A DNA stretch of 64,000 bases from Burkholderiales bacterium (GCA_028868305.1 JAGWUS010000003.1:1-64000), one strand, 5' to 3'. Shown: positions 29,511 through 40,114, numbered from the stretch's first letter. Notes: generated from the letters alone by a model not told the origin. Translations and numbers: made by a program.

Positions 29511-30797
29511 TTAAGCCAATGTGTCGGCCCAAATGTTGCGCGCCCAAGCCAGCGCATAACGTCCCTCCAGCTCATTGGCCGCAGCAGACACGCCACCCGA
29601 ACCGGCCACTGTGAGCATGGTTTTTTTCTCGGCGTCATAGCGATGCACGCTGGAAACGTGCACCGCATCTTCGTCGCTCACGAAGCTGTAGCAGGTGTTG
29701 TTGTAAATGGGCATGCTGTTGGGCTGTTTACCCGTCAGCAAGGCCACCACCGCAGCCGCACAGGTCTTGCCGTGCTGGTTGGCCATATGCCCGGACTTGG
29801 GCATGGCGGGAGCAATCTGGATGGAATCCCCCAACACGTGTACGTTTTTGACTGCTATAGACTCAAAAGTCAGGAAATCCACCTCGCACCAGCGCTTGTT
29901 GGCCGTAGCCAGCCCCGTCTTGACGGCAATGTCGCCGGCGCACATTTCAGGGATAACGTTGAGCACTGACGCTTTGACATCCTCGTTGAACTCGAACTTC
30001 AGAGTATTTGTGGCTACATCTACGTCCACTGCCTTGTGCTTGGGGCGGTACTCGACAATCCCTTCGTAACGTTCTTTCCACGCCTTCTTGAACAGGGGTC
30101 CCTTGGAAGTTACGTCGTCATTGGCATCCAGAATCAGCACCTTGCTCTTGGACTTGGCCTGGCTGAAATAATGTGCCACCTGGCATGCACGCTCATAGGG
30201 CCCAGGTGGGCAACGGTAGGGCGCCATCGGGATAGAGAGCGCATACACACCACCGTCGGGCATGGCTTGGAGTTGCTTGCGCAATGCCACCGTCTGGGCG
30301 CCCGCTTTCCAGCTATGCAACACCTTGTCTTTGGCGCCATCTTTAGCCATGCCGGGCAGACCTTCCCAAATGAAGTCGACGCCCGGGGACAAAATAAGTC
30401 GGTCAAATGGCAACTCGCCACCGCCTGCCAGCATGACCACCCGCTTGTCAGGGTCGATACGAGTGACCATGTCCTGCACAAGACGCACTCCATGTCGAAG
30501 CACCAGGTTGTCATAGGGTGTGGTGATATCGGCCATGGTCTTGCTGCCGCTCAGCACCAAATTGGAAATTGGGCATGAAATGAAGCTGCTGTTGGGTTCG
30601 ACCAGGGTGACATCAATCCCATAGTCCGACCACATGCGAACATATTTGGCCGCGGTAGCACCGCCGTAGCCACCACCTACCACAACCACCTTGGGGCCGC
30701 TAGCTCCCCCTGTCGTGGCACAGCCCGTAACCAGACCGAGCGCGCCCAGGGAGCCGACAGCACCAACGCTTTGAACGAATTGACGACGTTTCAACAT
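29511..30797 (-). CDS. fccB: Flavocytochrome c sulfide dehydrogenase, flavoprotein subunit
   Basis: Oxidises sulfide in the periplasm and passes electrons to its cytochrome partner. The product from 30797 (428 residues; 30809 is possible) opens with a Tat-like signal, MLKRRQFVQSVGAVGSLGA, then the FAD motif VVVVGGGYGGATAAKYV. FISCPISNLVLSG has the cysteine that binds FAD covalently in this family. PYRCPPGPYERACQVAHY holds the redox cysteine beside the flavin. The neighbouring monoheme cytochrome gene (30811-31119) should encode the FccA subunit. SoxF is an alternative name. Confidence 0.92.
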   Translation of the reverse strand: MLKRRQFVQSVGAVGSLGALGLVTGCATTGGASGPKVVVVGGGYGGATAAKYVRMWSDYGIDVTLVEPNSSFISCPISNLVLSGSKTMADITTPYDNLVLRHGVRLVQDMVTRIDPDKRVVMLAGGGELPFDRLILSPGVDFIWEGLPGMAKDGAKDKVLHSWKAGAQTVALRKQLQAMPDGGVYALSIPMAPYRCPPGPYERACQVAHYFSQAKSKSKVLILDANDDVTSKGPLFKKAWKERYEGIVEYRPKHKAVDVDVATNTLKFEFNEDVKASVLNVIPEMCAGDIAVKTGLATANKRWCEVDFLTFESIAVKNVHVLGDSIQIAPAMPKSGHMANQHGKTCAAAVVALLTGKQPNSMPIYNNTCYSFVSDEDAVHVSSVHRYDAEKKTMLTVAGSGGVSAAANELEGRYALAWARNIWADTLA

Positions 30798-30810
30798 GAT
30801 TTGGCCCATC

Positions 30811-31119
30811 TTATTTCTTTTGTGCTGAGAAATAGCCGGCCAAGGCGGCCAATTGCTCGTCGGAATAGCCCTTGGAGAGTTGGTGCATGATGGTGGCCGG
30901 CTTTTTGCCAGTCTTGAAATCACGCATCTTCTTCAGAAGATCGTCCTTGTTCACGCCGGCAAGGGACTCGTTGCCGGCTTGCGCCACACCGTTGGTCCCG
31001 TGGCAGTTAGCACACGCTGCTGCCCAACCACGTACCTGCAAGGGGTCAATGCTCTGCGCATGCACAGCAGATAAATCAAGCGCCAGAACAGCGGCAACCG
31101 CAAGAAATGTCCATTTCAC
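30811..31119 (-). CDS. fccA: Monoheme cytochrome c, probable FCSD cytochrome subunit
   Basis: GTG at 31119 is chosen because AGGAGAGTCACCC stands just before it; the ATG further upstream at 31197 lacks such a site and adds a second hydrophobic stretch. The product is 102 residues with a signal peptide (cut after AVHA), one heme site CANCHG near residue 34 and a distal Met in TIMHQLSKGYSDEQ. A monoheme cytochrome next to the flavoprotein is the usual FccAB arrangement. Subunit identity is inferred from position. Confidence 0.85.
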   Translation of the reverse strand: MKWTFLAVAAVLALDLSAVHAQSIDPLQVRGWAAACANCHGTNGVAQAGNESLAGVNKDDLLKKMRDFKTGKKPATIMHQLSKGYSDEQLAALAGYFSAQKK

Positions 31120-31286
31120 GGGTGACTCTCCTGTGTAAAGTGAAACAATAAAAACTGTCAACAAGCTCCCTGCCAAGAGCAGGGGGCACTTCATCAACGG
31201 TCTCTTATATTCACTCTGAATGTACGACTTTAACGAGCTACCACCGTCCGGTGAAAACCCTGCCCCAGACTGTCAAGTTCGTGTAA

Positions 31287-31631
31287 TCAAGCGGAGGCTA
31301 ACTTTGCGTCAACCGCGACCTGCCTGCAGACAACGCGACACAGGTCAGCAACACGGGCATCTGCAATACGATAGTAAATCTGCACGCCGTCACGGCGCTT
31401 GGCCAACACTCCAGACAAATACAAGGTATTGAGGTGTTGCGACATGTTGGGCTGCGTCGTGTCGATTTCGACCAGCAACTCACTCACATTCTTTTCATGC
31501 TCGCACAGGCTCTTGATGATGCGCAGGCGCATGGGTGCGGACAATACACGGAACAAGTCCGCGGCCAACTGAAAGACCTGATCGCCAACGGCGAAATCAA
31601 CTGCGCTGGAAGGTAATGCCTGCTCGACCAT
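31287..31631 (-). CDS. ArsR-family repressor, possibly persulfide-responsive
   Basis: ATG at 31631 gives 114 residues with a winged helix-turn-helix: VSELLVEIDTTQPNMSQHL (about 49-67) is the DNA-binding core and RRDGVQIYYRI the wing. Cysteines occur at 43 (SLCEHE), 98 and 102 (DLCRVVCRQ). SqrR/BigR-type sulfur repressors sense persulfide through a cysteine in the same N-terminal region and one near the last helix, so this may be such a sensor; the exact spacing differs from SqrR. It lies upstream of, and in line with, the fccAB genes. Metal sensing is the alternative. Confidence 0.8.
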   Translation of the reverse strand: MVEQALPSSAVDFAVGDQVFQLAADLFRVLSAPMRLRIIKSLCEHEKNVSELLVEIDTTQPNMSQHLNTLYLSGVLAKRRDGVQIYYRIADARVADLCRVVCRQVAVDAKLASA

Positions 31632-31710
31632 GGTGTTGCCCCGCCTACATGAACTTGTCGGATTGTAATGGTGCACCTCTGACAAGGTAAAACCACCACT
31701 TTTTACGGTA

Positions 31711-31748
31711 AAAAAAAGGACTTGCGAATATTTCGCAAGTCCTTTTTT
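31711..31748. terminator. Strong bidirectional hairpin terminator
   Basis: 17-bp stem, A-run and GGACTTGCGAA paired with TTCGCAAGTCC followed by a T-run, with a 3-nt loop. It has poly-A on one side and poly-T on the other, so it can end transcription from tRNA-Val on the minus strand and from any plus-strand read-through. It separates tRNA-Val from the ArsR gene. Confidence 0.85.
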
Positions 31749-31759
31749 AACCAATAAAT

Positions 31760-31834
31760 TGGTGGGCAGTGCAAGTTTCGAACTTGCGACCCCTGCAGTG
31801 TGAATGCAGTGCTCTACCCCTGAGCTAACCGCCC
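31760..31834 (-). tRNA. tRNA-Val (CAC)
   Basis: 75-nt tRNA with encoded CCA. The acceptor stem pairs GGGCGGT with ACTGCCC, the D arm has TTAGCTCAGGGGTAGAGC, the anticodon stem CTGCA/TGCAG encloses TTCACAC giving anticodon CAC, and the T arm is GCAAGTTCGAAACTTGC. It reads GTG codons. The terminator at 31711-31748 lies just downstream and dnaQ just upstream. Confidence 0.95.
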
Positions 31835-31860
31835 TGAAATCTGTTCAGGAAAGTCTGCGA

Positions 31861-32574
31861 TTATACGGCATTTTCCAACGCCATCTTCCAGACCGTCTTG
31901 CCACCACTGGACTTGTCCAGCTGTCCCAGCACTTCCTCGTGAAGCCCCAACTCCTGCGCATTTGCCATCACCACCGGAAGGTCCACGCCGGACAAGTCCA
32001 CGGACACCGAGGTCACATGTTTTTCTTCGCTGGCCACCGTTTCCATCAGCAGGGCATCCTGCCCGCGCGTCATATTGATATACACATCGGCCAGCAACTC
32101 GGCGTCCAGCAAAGCGCCGTGCAGGGTCCGGCCAGAGTTGTCCACTTCCAGCCGGTCGCACAAGGCGTCCAGGTTGTTGCGCTTGCCCGGGAACATTTCT
32201 TTGGCCATGGCAAGGGTGTCCACCACACCAGAAACATAGTCCTTGAAACGGGGGCGCCCCAGAAGCTCCAGCTCCTTGTTCAAAAAGCCCAGATCGAACG
32301 ACGCGTTGTGGATGATGATCTCGGCATCCTCCACATACGACAACAGCTGCTCGACGATCTCTGAAAATTTGGGCTTGTCCCGGAGGAACTCTGTGGTGAT
32401 ACCGTGGATGCGCAACGCCTCTTCATGGCTGTCGCGCCCGGGGTTGACATACAGATGCAGGTTGTTGCCGGTCAATTTGCGGTTGACCAGTTCGACACAA
32501 CCAATTTCGATCAACCGGTCGCCCTGTTCGGGATACAAACCGGTCGTTTCGGTATCAAGAAATACCTGGCGCAT
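31861..32574 (-). CDS. dnaQ: DNA polymerase III epsilon subunit, 3'-5' exonuclease
   Basis: Proofreading exonuclease of the replicative polymerase. ATG at 32574 gives 237 residues starting MRQVFLDTETTGLYPEQGDRL; the 32658 start would run through ferredoxin. Exo I DTETTG (D7, E9), Exo II NASFDLGFLNKEL with the catalytic Asp, and Exo III ALLDAELLADVY-type HGALLDAELLAD are all present. The C-terminal residues needed to bind DnaE look short but normal. It is the last gene after fdx, 2 nt apart, so it rides on the isc transcript, an unusual but not unique arrangement. Confidence 0.94.
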   Translation of the reverse strand: MRQVFLDTETTGLYPEQGDRLIEIGCVELVNRKLTGNNLHLYVNPGRDSHEEALRIHGITTEFLRDKPKFSEIVEQLLSYVEDAEIIIHNASFDLGFLNKELELLGRPRFKDYVSGVVDTLAMAKEMFPGKRNNLDALCDRLEVDNSGRTLHGALLDAELLADVYINMTRGQDALLMETVASEEKHVTSVSVDLSGVDLPVVMANAQELGLHEEVLGQLDKSSGGKTVWKMALENAV

Positions 32575-32576
32575 GG

Positions 32577-32915
32577 TCAGTGATTTTCCTTGGCATGGTT
32601 GATGGAGTACTTGGGAATCTCGATCACCAGATCTTTCTGCGCAAGTATTGCCTGGCAACTCAGGCGGGAATTGGGCTCAAGTCCCCAAGCCCGGTCCAAC
32701 AGGTCTTCTTCTGTCTCGTCAGGTTCGTTGAGAGACGCGATGCCCTCCCGCACCACCACATGGCAGGTGGTACAGGCGCAACTCATGTCACAGGCGTGTT
32801 CGATATTGATGTGGTTATCCAGTAGCGCTTCGCAAATGGAGGTTCCCGCTGGCGCAGACACCTGCGCGCCCTGTGGGCAGTATTCGGGATGAGGCAGTAT
32901 TTTGATGGTGGGCAT
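32577..32915 (-). CDS. fdx: ISC-type [2Fe-2S] ferredoxin
   Basis: Electron donor for iron-sulfur cluster assembly. ATG at 32915 gives 112 residues, MPTIKILPHPEYCPQGAQV. Cluster cysteines follow the ISC ferredoxin pattern C-X5-C-X2-C (in HACDMSCACTTCHVV) with a fourth in RLSCQAIL. It lies downstream of hscA in the normal isc order and just before dnaQ. Confidence 0.95.
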   Translation of the reverse strand: MPTIKILPHPEYCPQGAQVSAPAGTSICEALLDNHINIEHACDMSCACTTCHVVVREGIASLNEPDETEEDLLDRAWGLEPNSRLSCQAILAQKDLVIEIPKYSINHAKENH

Positions 32916-32934
32916 GGTCAGGCGCTTTGCGACT

Positions 32935-34791
32935 TCAGAGGGTTTCGATATTCTTGCCTGCCAGGGCAGTGGCAATCCCGCGGTTCATCCGCATGGCAGC
33001 AAATGCCTCCGTAGCTTGGGCCAAAGCTTTGGATTCGGCTTCGATCAGGCCGGCATCTTCACTGGTGAGAACTTGGCCCAAGGTTTGCATGACTTTATCC
33101 ACCGCAGCGCGTTCACGTTCGTCGAGCAAATCTCCATCCACATCCAGCGCGCTTTGGGTAGCCAGAATCAGCCGATCGGCATCTACGCGCGCTTCGACCA
33201 GTGCACGTGCACGCATGTCGGATTCTGCTGTGGTGAAGCTCTCGGACAGCATCTTCGCAATCTGTTCGTCACTCAAACCGTAAGAAGGTTTCACGTCAAT
33301 GCGTGCCTCCACGCCACTGACCTGCTCTCGGGCGGACACATTGAGCAAGCCATCTGCATCGACCGTGAACGTGACGCGGATTCGGGCAGCGCCGGCCGCC
33401 ATGGGCGGAATCCCGCGCAATTCGAACCGGGCCAGGCTTCGGCAATCTGCTACCAGATCCCGCTCCCCCTGCACCACGTGCAAAGCCAGCGCGGTCTGCC
33501 CATCCTTGTAGGTGGTGAAGTCCTGCGCCATGGCCGTCGGAATGGTCTGGTTACGGGGAACAATGCGTTCGACCAGCCCCCCCATGGTTTCTATGCCCAG
33601 AGACAGTGGGATCACGTCGAGCAACAGCAAATCACCTTTGGGGTTATTGCCCGCCAACTGGTTGGCCTGGATGGCGGCGCCCAGGGCTACGACTTCATCG
33701 GGATTCAGATTGGTCAAAGGCGGCTGCCCAAAAAAATCAGCCACGGCACGCTGAACCTGTGGCATCCGTGTGGAGCCACCGACCATCACCACGCCCTTGA
33801 CGTCGTCTTTACCCAGGGAAGCATCCCGCAGGACTTTCCGAACGGCTTGCAAGGTACGCGTGGTGAGCGCGGCAGTTGCCGCCTCAAACTGTTCCCGGTT
33901 GAGAGACAGGTCAATAGCACCGGAAGACAGTTCCACCTCGGCTGTCACGATGTCTTCGGAAGACAACGCCTCCTTGCATTGGCGCGCCTGCGCCATCAAC
34001 TGCGCCTGGTCTTCAGGAGATTGCGCCTGGATGCCGGACTCGGCCAGTAGCCACTCGGCCAACACCCGGTCATAGTCGTCGCCACCCAGCGCCGAGTCGC
34101 CACCGGTAGCCAGCACTTCAAATACCCCAGCTGAAAGGCGCAGGATGGAGATATCAAAAGTACCGCCACCCAAATCGTAGATAGCATAAACACCCTCTGC
34201 ACCGTTGTCCAGCCCGTAGGCAATGGCAGCGGCGGTGGGCTCGTTGATCAGGCGCAGGACATTCAGCCCGGCCAGTTGTGCCGCGTCTTTGGTGGCCTGT
34301 CGCTGCGCATCATCAAAGTAGGCTGGCACGGTGATGACCGCACCATAGATATCGTCGTTGAACGTATCTTCCGCACGGAAACGCAGCGTTGCCAGAATCT
34401 CGGCACTGACTTCGACCGGGCTCTTGATTCCAGCGATGGTGCGTATCTGGGCCATTCCGGGCGCGTCCACCAGCGCATACGGCAACTTATCTGCATGGGC
34501 GATGTCTTTGACACCACGACCCATCAGCCGTTTGACCGAGGCAATCGTGTTTCCGGGATCGGTGGTCTGATTCTGCTGGGCCTCAAAACCGATCTGACGT
34601 CGCTGGCCGTCGATATAGCGAACCACACTGGGCAGAATGACCCTTCCCTGCCCATCGGGCAAACACTCTGCTGCTCCATTGCGTACGGCTGCTACCAGCG
34701 AATGCGTTGTGCCCAGATCGATACCGACGGCAATTCGGCGCTCATGGGGATTGGGCGATTGGCCCGGCTCTGAAATTTGTAAAAGCGCCAT
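32935..34791 (-). CDS. hscA: HscA, Fe-S assembly Hsp70 chaperone
   Basis: Specialised Hsp70 that, with HscB, releases clusters from IscU. The 618-residue protein has the ATPase signature [12 protein letters not shown] (about 22-33), [16 protein letters not shown], and [14 protein letters not shown], followed by a substrate-binding domain and shorter C-terminal lid than DnaK. It is 8 nt from hscB, fixing identity over DnaK. Confidence 0.96.
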   Translation of the reverse strand: MALLQISEPGQSPNPHERRIAVGIDLGTTHSLVAAVRNGAAECLPDGQGRVILPSVVRYIDGQRRQIGFEAQQNQTTDPGNTIASVKRLMGRGVKDIAHADKLPYALVDAPGMAQIRTIAGIKSPVEVSAEILATLRFRAEDTFNDDIYGAVITVPAYFDDAQRQATKDAAQLAGLNVLRLINEPTAAAIAYGLDNGAEGVYAIYDLGGGTFDISILRLSAGVFEVLATGGDSALGGDDYDRVLAEWLLAESGIQAQSPEDQAQLMAQARQCKEALSSEDIVTAEVELSSGAIDLSLNREQFEAATAALTTRTLQAVRKVLRDASLGKDDVKGVVMVGGSTRMPQVQRAVADFFGQPPLTNLNPDEVVALGAAIQANQLAGNNPKGDLLLLDVIPLSLGIETMGGLVERIVPRNQTIPTAMAQDFTTYKDGQTALALHVVQGERDLVADCRSLARFELRGIPPMAAGAARIRVTFTVDADGLLNVSAREQVSGVEARIDVKPSYGLSDEQIAKMLSESFTTAESDMRARALVEARVDADRLILATQSALDVDGDLLDERERAAVDKVMQTLGQVLTSEDAGLIEAESKALAQATEAFAAMRMNRGIATALAGKNIETL

Positions 34792-34799
34792 GGTGATAA

Positions 34800-35315
34800 C
34801 TATTCAAACTGGTCCAAGCGCTGGTGTACGTCCTGGGTGAATTTCTCGACAAACATCATTGAACGCACTGGCTCTACCGCCTTGGCATACGCGTGCTGCT
34901 GGTCCAGGAAAGCTTCACATTGTTGCAGCAGTTGCTGTCGATAGGCCTGCACTTCATCGAGCAAAGTATTCAAGGCTTCTGCAGACTGCGCCTCATCCAG
35001 TGCTTCACGCCACTCCAGTTGCTGCATCAGGAATGGCGCGGGCATAGCCGTATTGCTATGGGCATTCACTGGGGCACCGTGGAGTTCGCACAAATAGGCT
35101 GCGCGCTTGAGCGGATCTTTCAGACGCTGGTACGCCTCATTAATGCGTACCGACCACTGCATGGCAACTCGCTGCGCAGCTGCACCCTGGGAGGAAAATT
35201 TGTCGGGATGCGCTTCACGCTGAAGCGTTTTCCACCGCGCATCCAGTGTTGCGCGGTCCTGCGTGAACTGCCGGGCAATGCCAAACAGCTCAAAATCGTC
35301 CGCCTGGAAATTCAC
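34800..35315 (-). CDS. hscB: HscB, J-domain co-chaperone
   Basis: J-protein partner of HscA that delivers IscU. The 171-residue protein has a J domain with the HPD tripeptide ([12 protein letters not shown], near residue 35) and a C-terminal helical region for IscU binding (about 85-170). It overlaps iscA by 4 nt. Confidence 0.95.
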   Translation of the reverse strand: MNFQADDFELFGIARQFTQDRATLDARWKTLQREAHPDKFSSQGAAAQRVAMQWSVRINEAYQRLKDPLKRAAYLCELHGAPVNAHSNTAMPAPFLMQQLEWREALDEAQSAEALNTLLDEVQAYRQQLLQQCEAFLDQQHAYAKAVEPVRSMMFVEKFTQDVHQRLDQFE

Positions 35316-35635
35316 ACCCGAAACGACTCACCGCAGCCGCATTTGTCGCGTTCATTGGGGTTGTTGAAGCGGAAACCTTCATTCAATCCCTCACGCACAA
35401 AGTCCAGCTCAGTGCCGTCAATGTAGGCAAGGCTTTTGGGGTCGACCAGCACCTTTACGCCATGTCCTTCAAACACCAGATCTTCAGGCGACAGTTCGTC
35501 CACGTATTCCAGTTGGTAAGCCAGCCCAGAGCAACCCGTGGTCTTGACACCCAGACGCACACCCACGCCTTTTCCTCGCTTGGCGAGATAACGGGTGACA
35601 TGCCGCGCCGCGGCCTCGGTCAAAGTAACGGCCAT
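35312..35635 (-). CDS. iscA: IscA, A-type Fe-S carrier
   Basis: Carries clusters or iron to apoproteins. The 107-residue protein has the three conserved cysteines: C34-like in [16 protein letters not shown] and the C-terminal CGCGESF pair. It lies 1 nt from iscU and overlaps hscB by 4 nt. Confidence 0.95.
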   Translation of the reverse strand: MAVTLTEAAARHVTRYLAKRGKGVGVRLGVKTTGCSGLAYQLEYVDELSPEDLVFEGHGVKVLVDPKSLAYIDGTELDFVREGLNEGFRFNNPNERDKCGCGESFRV

Positions 35636-35636
35636 A

Positions 35637-36023
35637 TCAGTTCAAATGCTTCTTCTTGTAGTCATCTACGGCGGCTTTGATGGCATCTTCAGCCAAGATC
35701 GAGCAGTGAATTTTCACCGGGGGCAACGCCAGCTCTTCCGCAATCTGGCTGTTTTTCAACGCAGCCGCTTCGTCCAGTGTTTTACCCTTGACCCATTCGG
35801 TAACCAGGGAACTGGAGGCAATCGCCGAGCCACAACCATAGGTCTTGAAGCGCGCGTCCTCAATCACACCGGTTTGCGGATTGACCTTGATCTGCAGCTT
35901 CATGACGTCGCCGCAAGCGGGGGCGCCCACCATGCCCGTGCCCACAGATTCATCACCTTTTTCAAAGCTGCCGACGTTGCGGGGATTTTCGTAGTGATCA
36001 ACAACTTTTTCTGAATACGCCAT
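35637..36023 (-). CDS. iscU: IscU, Fe-S assembly scaffold
   Basis: Scaffold on which clusters are built. The 128-residue protein has cluster cysteines in [19 protein letters not shown] and IHCSILAED, and the HscA recognition motif LPPVK. Normal length, between iscS and iscA. Confidence 0.96.
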   Translation of the reverse strand: MAYSEKVVDHYENPRNVGSFEKGDESVGTGMVGAPACGDVMKLQIKVNPQTGVIEDARFKTYGCGSAIASSSLVTEWVKGKTLDEAAALKNSQIAEELALPPVKIHCSILAEDAIKAAVDDYKKKHLN

Positions 36024-36036
36024 TTTGTTTACCTCT

Positions 36037-37257
36037 TCAATGCGCAGCCCACTGGATGCTGCTGATATCGATGCCTTCTTTGTACATGTCCCACAAAGGG
36101 CTCAAGTCGCGCAGTTTCGACACATTCTTCTTGATGGTGTCCACCGCATAATCAATGTCGGCCTCAGTGGTCCAGCGGCCAATCGTCATGCGCAGACTGC
36201 TGTGGGCCAGCTCATCGCTACGGCCCAATGCACGCAACACATAGCTGGGCTCTAGAGATGCCGAAGTGCAGGCCGAACCACTGCTCACCGCCAGGCCCTT
36301 GATGCCCATAATCAGCGATTCGCCTTCCACATAGTTGAAGCTCATGTTCAGGTTGTGAGGTACCCGCTTGTCTTTGTGACCGTTGATAAACACCTGCTCA
36401 ATACCTTCCAGGCCAGCCAGCATGCGGTCGTGCAAGGCCTGAATGCGCATATTTTCAGCAGCCATTTCTTCTTTGGCAATACGGTAGGCCTCGCCCATGC
36501 CCACGATCTGGTGGGTAGGCAGCGTGCCGCTACGCATGCCACGCTCGTGGCCACCGCCATGCATCTGCGCTTCCAGACGAATACGGGGCTTGCGACGCAC
36601 AAACAGCGCGCCAATGCCTTTGGGGCCATAGGTCTTGTGCGCTGTCAGGCTCATCAGATCCACTGGCAGCTGGGACAGATCAAAAGCCACACGGCCGGTT
36701 GCCTGTGCGGCATCCACATGGAAAATCACACCTTTTTCGCGGCAAATTGCGCCAATGGCCGCAATGTCCTGGATTACGCCAATTTCGTTGTTCACGAACA
36801 TGACACTGGCCAGAATCGTGTCGGGCCGAATCGCTGCCTTGAAAGCGTCCAGATTTACCAGACCATCTTCCTGCACATCCAGGTAGGTGACCTCAAAGCC
36901 CTGGCGCTCCAGTTCGCGGCAGGTGTCCAGCACCGCTTTGTGCTCGGTCTTGACCGTAATGAGGTGCTTGCCCTTGGACTGGTAAAAATGCGCCGCACCC
37001 TTGAGAGCCAGATTGTTGGACTCGGTGGCCCCCGAAGTCCAGACAATCTCGCGGGGATCAGCACCAATCAGGGCCGCCACCTGCTCACGCGCTTTTTCTA
37101 CTGCAGCTTCTGCTTCCCAGCCCCAGGCGTGGCTACGGGACGCAGGGTTGCCGAAATGGGTGCGCAACCAGGGAACCATGGCATCCACCACCCGCTCATC
37201 GCAGGGGTTGGTGGCGCTGTAGTCCATGTAAATGGGGAAGTGGGGTGTCGAATCCAT
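36037..37257 (-). CDS. iscS: IscS, cysteine desulfurase
   Basis: PLP enzyme taking sulfur from cysteine for Fe-S clusters, tRNA thiolation and other uses. ATG at 37257 gives 406 residues starting [18 protein letters not shown]; the 37452 start runs through the end of iscR. The PLP lysine lies in [16 protein letters not shown] and the sulfur-carrying cysteine in [17 protein letters not shown] (about residue 329). Group I desulfurase, 13 nt from iscU and 14 nt from iscR. Confidence 0.96.
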   Translation of the reverse strand: MDSTPHFPIYMDYSATNPCDERVVDAMVPWLRTHFGNPASRSHAWGWEAEAAVEKAREQVAALIGADPREIVWTSGATESNNLALKGAAHFYQSKGKHLITVKTEHKAVLDTCRELERQGFEVTYLDVQEDGLVNLDAFKAAIRPDTILASVMFVNNEIGVIQDIAAIGAICREKGVIFHVDAAQATGRVAFDLSQLPVDLMSLTAHKTYGPKGIGALFVRRKPRIRLEAQMHGGGHERGMRSGTLPTHQIVGMGEAYRIAKEEMAAENMRIQALHDRMLAGLEGIEQVFINGHKDKRVPHNLNMSFNYVEGESLIMGIKGLAVSSGSACTSASLEPSYVLRALGRSDELAHSSLRMTIGRWTTEADIDYAVDTIKKNVSKLRDLSPLWDMYKEGIDISSIQWAAH

Positions 37258-37270
37258 AGCGGTCAAAAAG

Positions 37271-37807
37271 TCAAGATTTGGAGAAAGCATTGCCCAGGGC
37301 AAAAACGGAATTGGGCGCGTTGATGCGGATCGGCTTGGAAATGGGCATGGCCTGGATGGCGCGCTTGACGCTGGGCTTGTCTTCCACATGCACGCCCTTG
37401 GCCAACTGGTCATCCACCAGTTTCTGCAAGGAAACCGACTCCAGAAACTCAACCATGCGGGTGTTCAGGGATGCCCACAGATCGTGCGTCATACACCGGT
37501 TGCCCTCACCGAGGCAATTTTCCTTGCCACCGCACTGGGTGGCATCAATGGGTTCGTCCACCGACACAATGATGTCCGCTACAGTAATGTCGGAAGCCTT
37601 GCGTGCCAGGGTGTAGCCGCCACCGGGTCCACGGGTAGACTCCACCAGTTCGTTGCGACGCAACTTGCCAAACAGCTGCTCTAAATAGGACAAGGATATC
37701 TGCTGGCGCTGGCTGATAGCGGCCAAGGTCACCGGGCCGCTGCTTTGGCGCAGACCCAGATCGATCATCGCGGTGACCGCAAAACGGCCTTTGGTGGTGA
37801 GACGCAT
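37271..37807 (-). CDS. iscR: IscR, Rrf2-family Fe-S-sensing regulator
   Basis: Regulates isc genes through a [2Fe-2S] cluster. The 178-residue protein has the Rrf2 winged helix ([22 protein letters not shown] to about residue 60) and cluster cysteines in [20 protein letters not shown] (about 92-104). First gene of the isc operon; a type 1-like IscR box lies 35 nt before its ATG. Confidence 0.95.
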   Translation of the reverse strand: MRLTTKGRFAVTAMIDLGLRQSSGPVTLAAISQRQQISLSYLEQLFGKLRRNELVESTRGPGGGYTLARKASDITVADIIVSVDEPIDATQCGGKENCLGEGNRCMTHDLWASLNTRMVEFLESVSLQKLVDDQLAKGVHVEDKPSVKRAIQAMPISKPIRINAPNSVFALGNAFSKS

Positions 37808-37841
37808 GGCAGGCTCCTTCAGTCGCGAAACACGCGAACAT

Positions 37842-37866
37842 TTGGTTGACTAACTCGCTCAACTAT
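37842..37866 (-). promoter_or_regulatory. IscR type 1 box upstream of iscR
   Basis: On the minus strand, ATAGTTGAGCGAGTTAG followed by TCAACCAA matches the known type 1 IscR motif at about 20 of 25 positions (ATA-S-Y-Y-GA...AGTC-R-R-S). It lies 35-59 nt before the iscR ATG and covers a TATAGT hexamer that could be the -10 element, as expected for cluster-bound IscR repressing its own operon. Confidence 0.7.
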
Positions 37867-37937
37867 AGCACTAATCCCTCAACATTGCTCGGATAAGCAG
37901 ACCGATCAGTCTATGTAGTCGATAGTTTTAATCAACT

Positions 37938-40052
37938 TTACAAAACCACGACGTTGTCTGCACCTGGCGCACCGAAGGCCTGCTCTTTCAAAATGTGCAA
38001 TTGGTCCCGCACATGCGCCGCTTTTTCGAATTCCAGATTGCGGGCGTGCTCCATCATCAACTTCTCCAGGCGCTTGATTTCGCGGGAAATGTCTTTCTCG
38101 CTCATGTCCTCGACCTGGGCACGTTGCTGGGCATCGCGTTCCAGACGCTCGGCCTCCTTGCCGGCCTTCTCGCTGTAGACGCCATCGATCAGGTCGCGCA
38201 CTTTCTTCACAATCGCTTTCGGTGTGATGCCTCGTTCCAGGTTGTGTGCGATCTGCTTCTTGCGGCGGCGTTCCGTTTCGCCGATAGCCCGCTCCATTGA
38301 ATCGGTGATCCTGTCGGCGTACAGAATGGCTTTGCCTTCTAGGTTCCGCGCCGCCCGGCCAATGGTCTGGATCAATGAGCGTTCGGAACGCAGGAAGCCT
38401 TCCTTGTCGGCATCCAGAATGGCAACCAGCGACACCTCGGGGATGTCCAGGCCCTCACGCAGCAGGTTGATACCCACCAATACATCAAACGTACCCAGAC
38501 GCAGGTCGCGCAGAATCTCCACCCGCTCCACCGTGTCCACGTCGCTGTGCAGGTAGCGCACCTTGACGCCGTTGTCCGTCAGGTAATCGGTCAGTTGCTC
38601 GGCCATGCGCTTGGTCAGCGTGGTGATCAGCACGCGCTCGCTCTTTTCGACGCGGATGCGGATTTCCTGCAGCACATCGTCCACCTGATGGGTAGCCGGC
38701 CGAACCTCCACTTCGGGGTCCACCAGCCCCGTAGGGCGCACCACCTGTTCTACCACCCTGCCCGAATGCTCTTTCTCCCACTGTGCGGGGGTGGCAGACA
38801 CCATGACCACTTGCCGCATGCGCTGCTCAAACTCGTCAAACTTGAGCGGCCGGTTGTCCAGCGCACTGGGTAGCCGAAAGCCGTATTCCACCAGCGTGGT
38901 CTTGCGGGAACGGTCACCCAGGTACATGGCCCCAAACTGGCCGATGGTGACGTGGCTTTCGTCAATGAACATCAGCGAATCGTGTGGCAGGTAGTCCACC
39001 AGCGTGGACGGCGGGTCGCCCGGTGCGCTACCGGCCAGGTGGCGCGAGTAGTTTTCAATGCCCTTGCAGTGACCCACCTCCGACAGCATTTCCAGGTCAA
39101 ACCGGGTGCGCTGCTCCAGGCGCTGGGCTTCCACCAGCTTGCCCCCAGACACAAAAAACTTCAGCCGCTCGGCCAGCTCCACCTTGATGGTTTCCACCGC
39201 CGCCAGCACCTGTTCACGGGGCGTGACGTAATGGCTACTGGGGTACACCGTGAAGCGCGGAATTTTCTGACGAATCTTGCCGGTGAGCGGGTCAAAGAGT
39301 TGCAGGCTCTCGATTTCGTCATCAAACAGTTCCAGCCGAATCGCCATCTCACTGTGCTCGGCGGGAAAAATGTCAATGGTGTCGCCGCGCACCCGGAACG
39401 TGCCGCGCGAAAAATCCATGTCGTTGCGCTGGTATTGCATACGCACCAGTTGGGCAATCGCATCGCGCTGGCCCAGTTTGTCGCCAGTGCGCAACGTCAT
39501 GATCATCTTGTGGTAGGCCTCTGGCTGGCCGATACCGTAGATGGCAGACACCGTGGCCACGATGACCACATCGCGCCGCTCCAGGATGCTCTTGGTACAC
39601 GAGAGGCGCATCTGCTCAATGTGCTCATTGATCGCCGAGTCCTTCTCGATGAACAAATCGCGCTGCGGCACATAGGCCTCGGGCTGGTAGTAGTCGTAGT
39701 AGCTGACGAAGTATTCCACCGCGTTCTTCGGAAAAAATTCGCGGAACTCGCTGTAAAGCTGCGCTGCCAGCGTCTTGTTATGGCAAAACACAATGGCGGG
39801 TCGCCCCAGCCTTGCGATGACATTGGCCATCGTGAAGGTCTTGCCCGACCCAGTCACGCCCAGCAGGGTCTGGAACACCTCGCCGTCTTCCACCCCTTCG
39901 ACCAGCTGGTTAATGGCCTCGGGCTGGTCACCGGCCGGCGGATAGGGTTGGTACAACTCAAAAGGCGACCCTGGGAAGCGCACAAACGTGCCCGTGCGGA
40001 CCTGATCTGCGTCATCAGAAGTGGCAACTGCCAAAGGGGTGGGTGCGAACAT
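37938..40052 (-). CDS. uvrB: UvrB, excision nuclease subunit B
   Basis: Damage-verification helicase of UvrABC nucleotide excision repair. ATG at 40052 gives 704 residues; a TTG at 40064 is less likely. Walker A GVTGSGKT, the damage-binding beta-hairpin [15 protein letters not shown], the helicase SATPAQWE and [10 protein letters not shown] motifs, and a C-terminal UVR domain ([21 protein letters not shown]) are all present. No LexA-type box (CTGT-N8-ACAG) was found upstream. Divergent from the nitronate monooxygenase gene. Confidence 0.96.
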   Translation of the reverse strand: MFAPTPLAVATSDDADQVRTGTFVRFPGSPFELYQPYPPAGDQPEAINQLVEGVEDGEVFQTLLGVTGSGKTFTMANVIARLGRPAIVFCHNKTLAAQLYSEFREFFPKNAVEYFVSYYDYYQPEAYVPQRDLFIEKDSAINEHIEQMRLSCTKSILERRDVVIVATVSAIYGIGQPEAYHKMIMTLRTGDKLGQRDAIAQLVRMQYQRNDMDFSRGTFRVRGDTIDIFPAEHSEMAIRLELFDDEIESLQLFDPLTGKIRQKIPRFTVYPSSHYVTPREQVLAAVETIKVELAERLKFFVSGGKLVEAQRLEQRTRFDLEMLSEVGHCKGIENYSRHLAGSAPGDPPSTLVDYLPHDSLMFIDESHVTIGQFGAMYLGDRSRKTTLVEYGFRLPSALDNRPLKFDEFEQRMRQVVMVSATPAQWEKEHSGRVVEQVVRPTGLVDPEVEVRPATHQVDDVLQEIRIRVEKSERVLITTLTKRMAEQLTDYLTDNGVKVRYLHSDVDTVERVEILRDLRLGTFDVLVGINLLREGLDIPEVSLVAILDADKEGFLRSERSLIQTIGRAARNLEGKAILYADRITDSMERAIGETERRRKKQIAHNLERGITPKAIVKKVRDLIDGVYSEKAGKEAERLERDAQQRAQVEDMSEKDISREIKRLEKLMMEHARNLEFEKAAHVRDQLHILKEQAFGAPGADNVVVL

Positions 40053-40114
40053 GAAGTGATGCAAATGACAAACCCGACACTGTAGACTAGGTTGACATAT
40101 TCAATCCGATCTCT

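Noticed and set aside
31133-31161. TTGACA and TTACAC hexamers upstream of fccA
   Set aside because: The start point would fall inside the ribosome site, so this is unlikely to be the promoter.
31654-31686. CTTGTC-N21-GACAAG inverted repeat upstream of the ArsR gene
   Set aside because: Arms of six bases with a long spacer are expected by chance; not strong enough for an operator call.
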